Positions 13,107 through 20,972 of a DNA stretch of 31,868 nt are shown here, piece after piece. The notes beneath the pieces are model-generated. The model was given only the letters and a program-made list of their open reading frames with translations. It did not search any database and was not told the DNA's origin. The stretch is from a virus. The position numbers and the translations under genes are program-made. Positions within the stretch are counted from its first letter, which is position 1. Every line of letters starts with the position of its first letter. The stretch covers positions 1 through 31,868 of IMG/VR virus record IMGVR_UViG_3300043331_000537, one strand, 5' to 3'.

Positions 13107-13527
13107 GCGTGAGGATCCCGTTCGTCGCGTCGGCGTCCCACGTGAACGTCTCGCCCGTGTTGATCGAGATCGATGAGCCGTAGTTCCACCAGCCGATGAG
13201 CGGATCCGTCGGCGTGCCGGATGGCGTGTCGTCGTAGAGGTCGGCGTACTGGAACGGGCCGAAGCTGCCGCCGCTCGCGGTGAACACGACGTCGGCCAGC
13301 ACGAGCTTGTACGTGCCGCTCGTCTGCGTCGAGCTGCTGATGGTCGCCTGCGTGCCGCCCGCGCTGTAGCCGTTCTGCGCGGTGATGTCGGTCAGATCCG
13401 CCTTGACGCCGTTCGCCGTCGTCGGCGCGACGTTTGTCAGCATCACCTTGAGAGTGTCGCCGCCGAGGTTCATCACGCCTTCGTAGATGTATTCGGCGAA
13501 GGGGAAATGCTTGTTGTAAGTCGCCAT
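13099..13527 (-). CDS. Phage structural protein of 142 aa, tail-tip region
   Basis: ATG 13527 has AAAGGAC upstream. The product begins MATYNKHFPFAEYIYEGVMN, then LGGDTLKVMLTNVAPTTANG. It contains ADVVFTASGGSFGPFQYADL, then YDDTP and LIGWWNYGSSISINTGETFT. This pattern occurs in a common phage virion family of about 140 residues, encoded near tail-tip genes. It is predicted to be all-beta. A precise role (adhesin cap or minor tail) is not known to me. Confidence 0.8.
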   Translation of the reverse strand: MATYNKHFPFAEYIYEGVMNLGGDTLKVMLTNVAPTTANGVKADLTDITAQNGYSAGGTQATISSSTQTSGTYKLVLADVVFTASGGSFGPFQYADLYDDTPSGTPTDPLIGWWNYGSSISINTGETFTWDADATNGILTHA

Positions 13528-13554
13528 CCGGTCATCCCGTCCTTTCTCTCGTGC

Positions 13555-16500
13555 TCAGCCCCGCACCAGCGCGCTGATGGTGGTGCGCTGCCCCGCCGTC
13601 GATCCGCCCTCGATCGTGAGGGCGTTCGCGCTCGCTGCGGCGCACAGCGTCCCGTAGTGGTAGCCCTCGGTGAGCCGCGCCACGAGGTAGTTGGAGAACA
13701 TCCCCGCCGTCGTCGAGTCCCACCGCCCGCTCGTCTCCTCCGCGGTCGTGTCGTCGATCGCGATCGTCGTGCGCCCGATCCCGGCCCCGGTCATCACGCA
13801 CCCGCCGTGCGCCTGCAGCACCACATCGTCGTCGGCCCACGCCCAGAAGTGCACGCGAGCGCCGGACGCGATCTCGGCGAACGATGTGCCACTCGAGTTC
13901 TGGTTGGCGCCGAGGCTTGCGATCGATGATCTTCCGAGGCGGTTGTAGTAGGACGACACGAGCCGGAAGTTCACGGAGTCCGCGAACTGCGCTGAGGCGT
14001 TCGTGTAGACCGCTCCCACGAGCGAGCGCGTCGCATCGCCGGTCTTCACCGCGATCCCCGTTGACGCATCGCGGACCCAGGCGGTGCCCGCGGGCTCGAG
14101 CGTGAGCGTGCCGCTGTTCGACCAGAGATAGATGCGGTAGACGGTATCGGCCGCCATGCCCGCGTTGCTCAGCGAGATCCCCGCGTCGGGCACGGTGCCC
14201 ACTTGCCACGTGCTCCCGACCTTGATGCGCACCTGATTGCCACCGTACGGATCGAGCCGGATTTCCGTCGCGCTGACGTAGACCAGCCGGCAGTTGAAGA
14301 CCACGTCTTCGTCCTCCTCGGGATCGCGCGGCGGGGGCAGCGTGACCGTCTCGATGCCGCTGAGCCGGATGCGGCCCTCGGTGTCGGCCGCGAGCAGGCG
14401 GCTCATCGCCTGCGTGCGGAAGATCACGGCCTCGCCGCCGTGGGCATCGAGTACGGGATGATTCGCCACGCGGAAGTGATCAAGCGTCTCGACGCCGAGC
14501 GCGTTCCACCACGTTTCGAGCTCGACGATCAAGCGCGGGCGCTTCCATTGGCCGAGCCAGAACACGCCGAGCGCGTTCGCCGTGGCGGCGTCCTGCACGA
14601 GATCGAGCTCCAGCGTCCCCGGCAACCGGCTCGCGAGCCCGGGCTGCGTGAGGTCCTCGTGGAGCACGATCGAGCGATAGCGCGCGTCGCCGTAGTCGTA
14701 CGCCGACTTCACGGTCAGACTATTGACGACGTCGACCCGCGCGGTGCGTCGCACGACGGCCGGCAGCTCATTCGCCACGTCGCGCGTGTAGTCGAGCGTG
14801 AGATCAGCGGCGGGCAGCGCCGCGATGTACTCGTACTCCCACGTGCCCGCCGACAGATGCAGGATCGACCGCGCCTGCTCGCCGAGCTTGCGTCGCAATT
14901 CGGAGAACCGATGCGGGCCGAGCAGGAACGCCCAGTAGTAGCTTCCGAGTAAGAGCGCGCGCGTCGTGGCGAATGAGGTGCCGAGCGTGCCGGTGACCGC
15001 GTAGAGCTCCGTCATGATGAATCGCGCGACGTCCACCGGGTTGGTCAGGAGCGTGGAGGCGGCCCCGGTGATCGTGCCGGCCGAATCATCCTGGAGACCC
15101 TCGACGTCGCACCGGATATCGCCGATCGACGTGGGCCCGCCGCCGCCCATCACCGACGAGTGATCGACGACCTTGTAGAGATCGAAGATCATCTCAAAGG
15201 TGTCGCCGTCGGTCCCGGTGTGCGTGTACTCGAGCGTCACTACCTCATCGGCGGTCGATTCGTAGACGCGCGTGTCCACGACGGTCTGCGTCCCGCCGTC
15301 TTCGTTGCCGAAGGTCCCGGTGTCGATCGTGAGATCGCCCCCACCCGAGAGCCGGCGCTTGACCGTCCACGCCACGGTGCCGGTGAGGCTGGCGCCGCTC
15401 CTGACGATGCGCGCGTTGAGGATGCGATCCGTCGACGTCGTCCCGCCGCCGCACGAGGGCGCGACCGTGCGCGTCGTGGTGATGCTCGCGCTGTCGGCGA
15501 CGTAGTAGCTATCGGTGACGAACTCCAGCAGGGAATCGTTCGTGTTGTTGTACTGGTACTCGAAGGTCAGGATCTCGTCGGCGGTCGACGCGTAGACCTT
15601 GGTGTCCGAGATGTTCGTGGTGCCGCCAGCGCCCGAGCCGTAGCTGCCGGAAGCCACCTCGACGTCCGAGCCACCTGAGATGCGGCGCTTGAGCCGCCAG
15701 TAGTTGACCGTGCCCGTGAGGTTGGAGCCGCTGCGCACCACGCGCGCGGTGACGGTGCGGGCGGTCGACGTCGTGCCGGCGGCACAGGATGGGGACACCG
15801 TGCGCGTCTGCGAGTCCGTGGCGCCGCCGTTGAGCGTGACCGAGATCGTGCTGACCACGACCGTGCGCGTGCCGTCGAGCGTGTCGGTGATCGTCGAGAC
15901 GGCGACGTTGCGCTCGGCCGTGGCCTCGGTGGACTGGAAATACTTCGCCTGGCCGGGGAACGAGAGCACCGCGAAGTTGCGGCCGGTGACGAGGGTGGTG
16001 ACTTCCAGCTCGATGGACGGCGTCACGGTCGGCGTCGTGCCGTCCACCGTGACGTTCGTGACCGAACGGATCTTGTAGTCGCCCGCGTGCTCGCCGACGG
16101 CGAAGCGATACGCCTGCGTGCCGCTCCTGACTTCGTAGACCGCCGCGCCGTCCTGGTGATCCGCGGCCGCGGTCGAACTCTGCGCGCGCGTGAGGCCCGT
16201 CAGCGTGTGGCTCGTCTTCCCGCTGTAGGCGATGTGCTCGCTGTCGATCTGCACGGTGCCCGAGGTCGGGAAGTCGGTCGCGTCCTCGAGCGTGAGCGAG
16301 GTGCCGGCCGCGAGCAGAGCTTGCGCGAGCCGGTCGGTGGCGCTGTCGACGACTGCGACCACGGGGACGTTCTTCAGCGCGCCGAACGGGCGCGGGATCG
16401 TCGCGTCAGCCTGATCGCGTGGCGAGAGCGGGAAGAGCGCGCGTGTGACCGCCGTCACCGCCAGCCGATCCTCGATGACGAGCGACTCGTCCGTCATGCG

Positions 16501-16956
16501 AAGCGTCAGCACGTCTTCGGTCAGCTCGGTGGGATCCTCCAGGTAGAACACACCGAGCGTCACGAGATCGGCGACGGCTGCGGCCTCGACGACGTCCGGC
16601 ATCTGGTAGAACGTCGCGCGCGCGAACTCGAAGACCCACGCATCGCCCGCAGAGTTGTACGGCGTGTAGATGAGATCGGAGACGCGATCGCGGCCCTCGA
16701 CCGGCAGCGTGTTGAAGAGCGTGATGCTCGCGGTCGCCGGCCGGCCGCCCGTCGAGAGCGTGTCGAGCGCGGCGTCCAGATCGCCCCACGACTGCACGAG
16801 GGGCAGGCATTCGGTTCCGTCGGCGAGCGTGAGCGGACGATCCGCGAGCCAGACCGTTTTGGCCGTCGGCGCGGTGAACTCGATCTTGCCGAGGAACGCG
16901 GGCGCGGCCGTGGGCGTCTGCGTGACGAGCGTGGCCGCGGCGGTGAGCGTCTGCAT
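13555..16956 (-). CDS. Tail hub/baseplate protein of 1133 aa with inserted duplicated domains
   Basis: ATG 16956 overlaps the distal-tail gene as TGATG. The start (FLGKIEFTAPTAKTVWLADR) and the section around 15000-16700 are typical of tail hub proteins that follow the distal tail gene. Residues ~212-275 carry a small beta-domain with IDSEHIAYSG and LTGLTRA. Residues 385-495 and 496-602 are tandem copies of a ~110-residue beta domain (both contain PSC..GTTST, RSG.SLTGTV or RSGSNLTGTV, and YxSTADE). A helical part follows (FSELRRKLGEQARSILHLSA), and the C-terminal ~250 residues look like fibre-type beta modules. It is probably the central tail-tip component linking tube and fibres. Confidence 0.8.
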   Translation of the reverse strand: MQTLTAAATLVTQTPTAAPAFLGKIEFTAPTAKTVWLADRPLTLADGTECLPLVQSWGDLDAALDTLSTGGRPATASITLFNTLPVEGRDRVSDLIYTPYNSAGDAWVFEFARATFYQMPDVVEAAAVADLVTLGVFYLEDPTELTEDVLTLRMTDESLVIEDRLAVTAVTRALFPLSPRDQADATIPRPFGALKNVPVVAVVDSATDRLAQALLAAGTSLTLEDATDFPTSGTVQIDSEHIAYSGKTSHTLTGLTRAQSSTAAADHQDGAAVYEVRSGTQAYRFAVGEHAGDYKIRSVTNVTVDGTTPTVTPSIELEVTTLVTGRNFAVLSFPGQAKYFQSTEATAERNVAVSTITDTLDGTRTVVVSTISVTLNGGATDSQTRTVSPSCAAGTTSTARTVTARVVRSGSNLTGTVNYWRLKRRISGGSDVEVASGSYGSGAGGTTNISDTKVYASTADEILTFEYQYNNTNDSLLEFVTDSYYVADSASITTTRTVAPSCGGGTTSTDRILNARIVRSGASLTGTVAWTVKRRLSGGGDLTIDTGTFGNEDGGTQTVVDTRVYESTADEVVTLEYTHTGTDGDTFEMIFDLYKVVDHSSVMGGGGPTSIGDIRCDVEGLQDDSAGTITGAASTLLTNPVDVARFIMTELYAVTGTLGTSFATTRALLLGSYYWAFLLGPHRFSELRRKLGEQARSILHLSAGTWEYEYIAALPAADLTLDYTRDVANELPAVVRRTARVDVVNSLTVKSAYDYGDARYRSIVLHEDLTQPGLASRLPGTLELDLVQDAATANALGVFWLGQWKRPRLIVELETWWNALGVETLDHFRVANHPVLDAHGGEAVIFRTQAMSRLLAADTEGRIRLSGIETVTLPPPRDPEEDEDVVFNCRLVYVSATEIRLDPYGGNQVRIKVGSTWQVGTVPDAGISLSNAGMAADTVYRIYLWSNSGTLTLEPAGTAWVRDASTGIAVKTGDATRSLVGAVYTNASAQFADSVNFRLVSSYYNRLGRSSIASLGANQNSSGTSFAEIASGARVHFWAWADDDVVLQAHGGCVMTGAGIGRTTIAIDDTTAEETSGRWDSTTAGMFSNYLVARLTEGYHYGTLCAAASANALTIEGGSTAGQRTTISALVRG
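15151..15804 (-). repeat. Tandem duplication of ~111 codons inside the hub gene
   Basis: Copy 1 (15472-15804) starts RTVSPSCAAGTTSTA; copy 2 (15151-15471) starts RTVAPSCGGGTTSTD. The period is 333 bp. Shared landmarks are RIVRSGASLTGTV versus RVVRSGSNLTGTV, then KRRxSGGxD, and YxSTADExxTxEY. Confidence 0.85.
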
Positions 16957-17684
16957 CAGAGCGCCTGCTCGAAGGTCACCGAGACGTCGTAGAGCGCGCC
17001 GCCCAGCGGGATCGGCGCCTCGTAGGCGATCCAGTCGCACCAGTAGAGCGTGCCGGCCGGGAGCTGGACGAGGAGCTTCTTCGAGCCCTCGCGGCACTCG
17101 TCATAGGCGGCGTCGAGCGTCGCCAAGTCGGCCTCGCTCATCCCGCGCCACGTGAGCGGCAGCGTCGCCCGCGGCTCCCCGCGCCGGACGGACCACGAGT
17201 AGCCGCCGGGCGAGAGGTCGCGCCGCACGTTCCCGACGGCGTGCGGTCGACCGGACGGCAGGGTCGGATTCTGCGTGATCGTCCGCGGCACCCCGAGCAG
17301 CAGCTCTCCGAGCGTCGCCGCGGATGCCATCGTAGGCATGCGGATGCGCCAGTACCGGAGCGTCTGGCTTCCGAACGTCACGAGCACGTCGTCCCCGTCG
17401 GGGACGGACGTCGCGCGCAAGGTCGTGGCCGGCGAGGAGGAATCGCCGTAGAGCGTGACGCCCGAGGCGCCGGTGACGTTGTGCGCCAGGAGCCCGAGCG
17501 CGCTCACGGCCGTGGCGGCGCCGAGGTCCACATCGATGTCCATCTGCGCCGCGCTGCCGCCTTCCCAGCGGAGCGCGCGGTCGCGGTCGTACACGCGCGT
17601 GATCGGCTTGTTGGTCGCGCTCGACGTAACGGTGACCGTCGTGGCGGACTCGAGGAGGTTGGCGGCGAAGAGCGTGAGGCTCAC
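16956..17684 (-). CDS. Distal tail-type protein of 242 aa
   Basis: GTG 17684 couples to the preceding stop by GTGA. The first ~130 residues look like a beta-sandwich (DVDLGAATAVSALGLLAHNV, then GVTLYGDSS and RYWRIRMP), similar to discoidin-like modules. The C-terminal part (RRDLSPGGYSWSVRRGEPRA, then YWCDWIAYEAPIPLGGALYD and VSVTFEQAL) ends as distal tail and tail-completion proteins do. It lies directly before the hub gene, as expected for a distal tail protein. Confidence 0.75.
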   Translation of the reverse strand: MSLTLFAANLLESATTVTVTSSATNKPITRVYDRDRALRWEGGSAAQMDIDVDLGAATAVSALGLLAHNVTGASGVTLYGDSSSPATTLRATSVPDGDDVLVTFGSQTLRYWRIRMPTMASAATLGELLLGVPRTITQNPTLPSGRPHAVGNVRRDLSPGGYSWSVRRGEPRATLPLTWRGMSEADLATLDAAYDECREGSKKLLVQLPAGTLYWCDWIAYEAPIPLGGALYDVSVTFEQAL

Positions 17685-17869
17685 AGGCGCTTTCGGAGGG
17701 CCTCGAGAAGCTCGGGGGTGAGGCCGCGCTTGATCGCGTCTTCGAGGGCCTTGGCCGTGTCGGCGCCGGCGCGCGTGCTGCTGCCGGCAACCTTACTCAG
17801 CTTCGCCGCGAGCTGATCGGCGGCGCCAGCCGCCTCACGCAGTGACGTCGCGAGATCGCGAAGCGCCAT
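17681..17869 (-). CDS. Small helical tail protein of 62 aa
   Basis: ATG 17869 overlaps the preceding stop as TGATG, and the end overlaps the next start as GTGA. The sequence is a single amphipathic helix region (LATSLREAAGAADQLAAKLS), then LTPELLEALRKRL. The N-terminus resembles that of the 106-aa gene just upstream, so the two may be related by duplication. It is probably a minor tail or tape-measure-associated protein. Confidence 0.65.
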   Translation of the reverse strand: MALRDLATSLREAAGAADQLAAKLSKVAGSSTRAGADTAKALEDAIKRGLTPELLEALRKRL

Positions 17870-18189
17870 CAGCCGATCCTCCGAAGATTCGTGCGGGCCT
17901 GAATGTTGCGCGGCGCCTGAACGTTGACGCCGCCGCCGACTCGCGGACGGTTCAGCGTCCCCATGGCGTTCGGTCCGAGGGCTACCGTGTTGATCGGCGC
18001 GTACGTCTGCCCACCGATGTCGAGATCCACATTGAATGACGCGGGGGTGAACGTGACCGTCTGCCCACCCCTCAACCGACTCGTCGCCTTTCCAGCGGCA
18101 TGCGAGACGCCAGCGAGCGACGCGCGCAGGGCTTGCACGCTGGCCGTCGCGTCTCGCAACGCTGCCGTCAGTTCCTCCAGCGCGCTCAC
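17869..18189 (-). CDS. Tail protein of 106 aa, follows the tape measure
   Basis: GTG 18189 couples to the tape measure stop by GTGA. Residues 1-35 are an amphipathic helix (LEELTAALRDATASVQALRA). The rest is beta- and loop-rich (GGQTVTFTPASFNVDLDIGG, then VALGPNAMGTLNRP). It could be part of the tail tip contacting the tape measure. Unknown family. Confidence 0.65.
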   Translation of the reverse strand: MSALEELTAALRDATASVQALRASLAGVSHAAGKATSRLRGGQTVTFTPASFNVDLDIGGQTYAPINTVALGPNAMGTLNRPRVGGGVNVQAPRNIQARTNLRRIG

Positions 18190-19784
18190 ACGATCACCGT
18201 GAGCGGCCCTGAGGATTCGGAGGGCCCCTGGACCGAGCCTCCTGAGGCGACTGACGCGAGCGCTCTAAATGATGCGATCGCGGCATCGGTCCAGGCCTTG
18301 AGCAAATACATCTCGTTCGTCAGCTTCTGGATCTCGGGCGCCGCCGCACTCACGCCGGCGGGCAGATCGACCGTCAGCCGCTGCTTGAGATCCCAGATGC
18401 GCCACGCCAGTTCGTTGGTGGTGATGACGTTCGCTCGGAGCCACTGCTGCGCGTCGCTCATGCCACGAATGAAGCCGTCCATACTGCCGATGCCGTCGAT
18501 CGCCCGGTCGGCAGCCTCGACGACGGGCACCGCATCCTTGAATTCGGTCTTCACGCCGGCGACGACCTTGCGGTAGGCGTCCATCGCCTTTTCGTTCTCG
18601 CGCACGGCATCAGGACGTGCGATCAGCCCCTCGCGCTGGAAGTGGGCGATGTCGCGCTGCTCCCTGATGAGATTCTGGCGCGCCTCGATCAGCCTGCGGA
18701 GCCCGGACGTCGCAGAGTCCTTGATGCCGAGGCCAGCCGCGCCCGTGCCGATCTGCGATTCGAACTGTTGCCGCGCCTGCTGTTGCGCCTTCAGATTCGC
18801 GACGAGTGTTTGCGTCTCCGCGATCCATGCCTTCGCCCGTTCCTGGCGCGCCGCCTCCTCGGCCTTGGCGGTCTGATCGATCGCCTTGGCCGCCTCCTCC
18901 TGGTATTGCCGCCAGAACTCCGTCGTTTCTGCGGCGGCGATGGCGTCACTCGACGCGAATGCAGCGTTGCGGCGCTCGACGTCCTGAATCGATTGCTCGA
19001 TGCCCCGCTTGCGGGCCGCATTCTCAGCGTCGATCAGACGGAGCTTGTCGCCGCTGGCGCGGACGGCGTCGAGGCGCAGGCGCTCGGTGAGGTCGATCTC
19101 GGCGCGCGTCGCCTTCTCGATCTCGTCGCGCTTCTTGCGCTCGTCCTCGATCTCCTTCTGGATCCCCTCGGCGAGCTTGGCCTCGTAGTCGTCGCGCAGC
19201 TTCTTGCGTTCGAGATACGTGATCTGCTCGGACTTGGCGAGCGCCTTGTTGCGCTCCTCGCCCATCTTCACCGTCGCGATGATCTGCGCTTGGCGCTCGC
19301 GTTCGCTGATCGCGATGGTGTCACGGCCTTCGAGCTGCGCGATCTGCTTGTCGAGGCCGAGCTGCACCGCACGCGCTTTCTCTCGCTCGGCGGCGAACTT
19401 CTTCTCTTCTTCGAGGTGCTTCTTCAACCGCTCGGTCGTCTGCTCGATCGTCTCGCCGTACTTCCGCCAGTGCTGCGCCTGCTGGACGACCTCGGCGACG
19501 GCCATGATGCCGGCGACGGCGATGAAGCCCTTCGCGAAGATCTGCAACGCCGCGGCGCCCTTCTGCGTCCCGCCGACGAGGTCGATCATGGCGTCGCCGA
19601 CCTGGCTGCTGACAGGAAGGATCTTCGCCAACCCCTCCTCTGCAAAGTTCTCCGCTTTTCGCGAGGCCAACCCAAACTCGTTCTTCGTCTTCCCGAGATC
19701 CTTGCGGACGGCCTCGGAGTTTCGGAGGAACGCGGAGCCGTCAAGCCCGAGCGTGGCCTTGAGCGAGCCAATGATGGTAGACAT
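18186..19784 (-). CDS. Tail tape measure protein (532 aa)
   Basis: ATG 19784 overlaps the preceding stop as TGATG. It begins MSTIIGSLKATLGLDGSAFL, the usual tape measure start. A hydrophobic segment at about residues 76-100 (AAALQIFAKGFIAVAGIMAV) is followed by a long charged coiled coil (about 100-420). In siphophages this protein sets tail length at roughly 1.5 angstrom per residue, so the tail should be short (about 80 nm). There is no peptidase or lysozyme domain. Its position after the frameshifted chaperones fits, except that a gp10-like gene lies between. Confidence 0.85.
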   Translation of the reverse strand: MSTIIGSLKATLGLDGSAFLRNSEAVRKDLGKTKNEFGLASRKAENFAEEGLAKILPVSSQVGDAMIDLVGGTQKGAAALQIFAKGFIAVAGIMAVAEVVQQAQHWRKYGETIEQTTERLKKHLEEEKKFAAEREKARAVQLGLDKQIAQLEGRDTIAISERERQAQIIATVKMGEERNKALAKSEQITYLERKKLRDDYEAKLAEGIQKEIEDERKKRDEIEKATRAEIDLTERLRLDAVRASGDKLRLIDAENAARKRGIEQSIQDVERRNAAFASSDAIAAAETTEFWRQYQEEAAKAIDQTAKAEEAARQERAKAWIAETQTLVANLKAQQQARQQFESQIGTGAAGLGIKDSATSGLRRLIEARQNLIREQRDIAHFQREGLIARPDAVRENEKAMDAYRKVVAGVKTEFKDAVPVVEAADRAIDGIGSMDGFIRGMSDAQQWLRANVITTNELAWRIWDLKQRLTVDLPAGVSAAAPEIQKLTNEMYLLKAWTDAAIASFRALASVASGGSVQGPSESSGPLTVIV

Positions 19785-20374
19785 CAGCGGTTCCGCCGGC
19801 TGGCGGCGTCGCGAATGCCCGCCCACATCACGCGTCCAATCTCCTGGAGCGCCCGCGGGGCGGCATCGATGAACGCCGACACCGCGAACGGACGCGGCGC
19901 CATGCCGGGATGGTTCTCGACGGCCGCCACCGGGCCGAATCCCGTACCGGCGAGGGCCTTCTTGTACTTGCCGCCGCGGGCGACGAACGCCGCGGCCGCT
20001 TTCTTCTTCGCGTGGCGGAAGGGCGTGATGGCGTGCGGCTTCGTACCCCATTCGGCCCAGTACCCAAGGTGCTGGACCTTGTAATGCGGCCCGACCTCAG
20101 CGCGTGCCGTGGCCAGCTTTGTGACTTCCATGAGCGGCGCGACGATGCCGGCCGCGAGCCGGCGGCTGAACCGCCGCGCGTTTTCGGCCATGCGGTTGCG
20201 GACAATCTCGGCGCCAGCCGCGAGCCCGGCCTTGATGATCTTGGTGCGGCTGGATTCCTCCAGCGCCCGGAGCGTCGCCTCCAGCTCGTCGGCGCCTTCG
20301 AGCCTCCAGCCATGGACGCGTTGCTGGACAGTGCGCCGGTCGAGACGGGTCTGTGTGACGTCACCGAGAGCCAT
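19784..20374 (-). CDS. HK97 gp10-like tail completion / head-tail joining protein (196 aa)
   Basis: ATG 20374 overlaps the stop of the frameshifted chaperone by one base arrangement (TGA AT...). The pattern WRLEGADELEATLRALEESS, then IIKAGLAAGAEIVRNRMAEN, with YWAEWGTKPHAI and HPGMAPRPFAVSAF, is that of the HK97 gp10 family, which joins tail to head. Here it carries an extra basic Lys/Ala-rich stretch (HAKKKAAAAFVARGGKYKKA) compared with the usual ~130-150 residues. The gene normally lies before the tail tube, so its place between chaperones and tape measure is unusual. Confidence 0.8.
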   Translation of the reverse strand: MALGDVTQTRLDRRTVQQRVHGWRLEGADELEATLRALEESSRTKIIKAGLAAGAEIVRNRMAENARRFSRRLAAGIVAPLMEVTKLATARAEVGPHYKVQHLGYWAEWGTKPHAITPFRHAKKKAAAAFVARGGKYKKALAGTGFGPVAAVENHPGMAPRPFAVSAFIDAAPRALQEIGRVMWAGIRDAASRRNR

Positions 20375-20970
20375 TCAGGCCCGCCTCGCCGGCGTGCGCG
20401 CGATCCAGCGCCGCAGCTTGTGATCGAGCGCGTCGGGCGGCGGCGGCGTCCGCGGGGCGGCGGTCACGCCGCGTTCCTCGGCCTCGATCAAGGCGAGAGC
20501 CTGCCACTCGGAGAACTCACGGCTACTCATGCGGGCGAGCATCTCGGTCGCGGTCATGCCGCCCAGCGCACGCGCTAGCTCGAGTGCGAAGCGCCGTTGC
20601 GGGCGGCTGCGGAGTTTCCCGCGAGCTCCTCCACGTCCTGCGACCCGATGCCGCTGAGCCGCTGCGCCGCCGCGAACACGCGATCCATCGGCGCCGCGCT
20701 CTTGCCGCCGAGCGCCTCCACGTCGGCGTCGGTGAAGAGCCGCGCGCCGGCGTCGTCGACCACGCACAGAGCGACCAAGCGCGCGCGAAGGTTCGCGTAA
20801 TTGGTCTGACGATCCTTGCCCTTGCCGGTGTAGCAGCCTTCCTCGAAGGCGTCGCGCTCGGCCGCCGTGAGCCCGCGGACGAGTACCTCGCCGCCCCACT
20901 CGGGCACGGCCACCGCCTCGGTCCTGATGTCCGCGATCGCGAGCACCGCGGCCCGCGTCAGGGGGGCCAT
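20375..20970 (-). CDS. Tail assembly chaperone GT fusion made by -1 frameshift
   Basis: After 119 residues of the G frame, slippage by -1 at 20614-20620 continues for 79 residues to the stop at 20375, giving about 198 aa. The added part (RRFALELARALGGMTATEML, then ARMSSREFSEWQALALIEAE) is what a T domain looks like (helix pair ending in SSREFSEWQAL). It has no start of its own with a good ribosome binding site. As in lambda G/GT, the rare fusion probably binds tube subunits while G binds the tape measure. Confidence 0.8.
20575..20970 (-). CDS. Tail assembly chaperone G-like protein (131 aa, zero-frame product)
   Basis: ATG 20970 is 2 bases after the tail tube stop. It contains VLVRGLTAAERDAFEEGCYT, then TNYANLRARLVALCVVDDAG and FTDADVEALGGKSAAPMDRV. 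This is the pattern of phage tail assembly chaperones, which coat the tape measure during tail assembly. A slippery heptamer GGGAAAC in the correct frame lies 39 bases before the end, so a longer product is also expected. Confidence 0.85.
   Translation of the reverse strand: MAPLTRAAVLAIADIRTEAVAVPEWGGEVLVRGLTAAERDAFEEGCYTGKGKDRQTNYANLRARLVALCVVDDAGARLFTDADVEALGGKSAAPMDRVFAAAQRLSGIGSQDVEELAGNSAAARNGASHSS
20614..20620 (-). promoter_or_regulatory. Slippery heptamer for -1 ribosomal frameshifting
   Basis: The minus strand reads G GGA AAC in the zero frame (X XXY YYZ), the same type as lambda's GGGAAAG. It lies 13 codons before the zero-frame stop, and the shifted frame gives a typical T domain. 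Confidence 0.85.
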
Positions 20971-20972
20971 GA

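Noticed and set aside
18642-20084. Long plus-strand open frame opposite the tape measure
   Set aside because: Leu/Arg/Asp-rich mirror of a coiled-coil gene; no ribosome binding site or family pattern.
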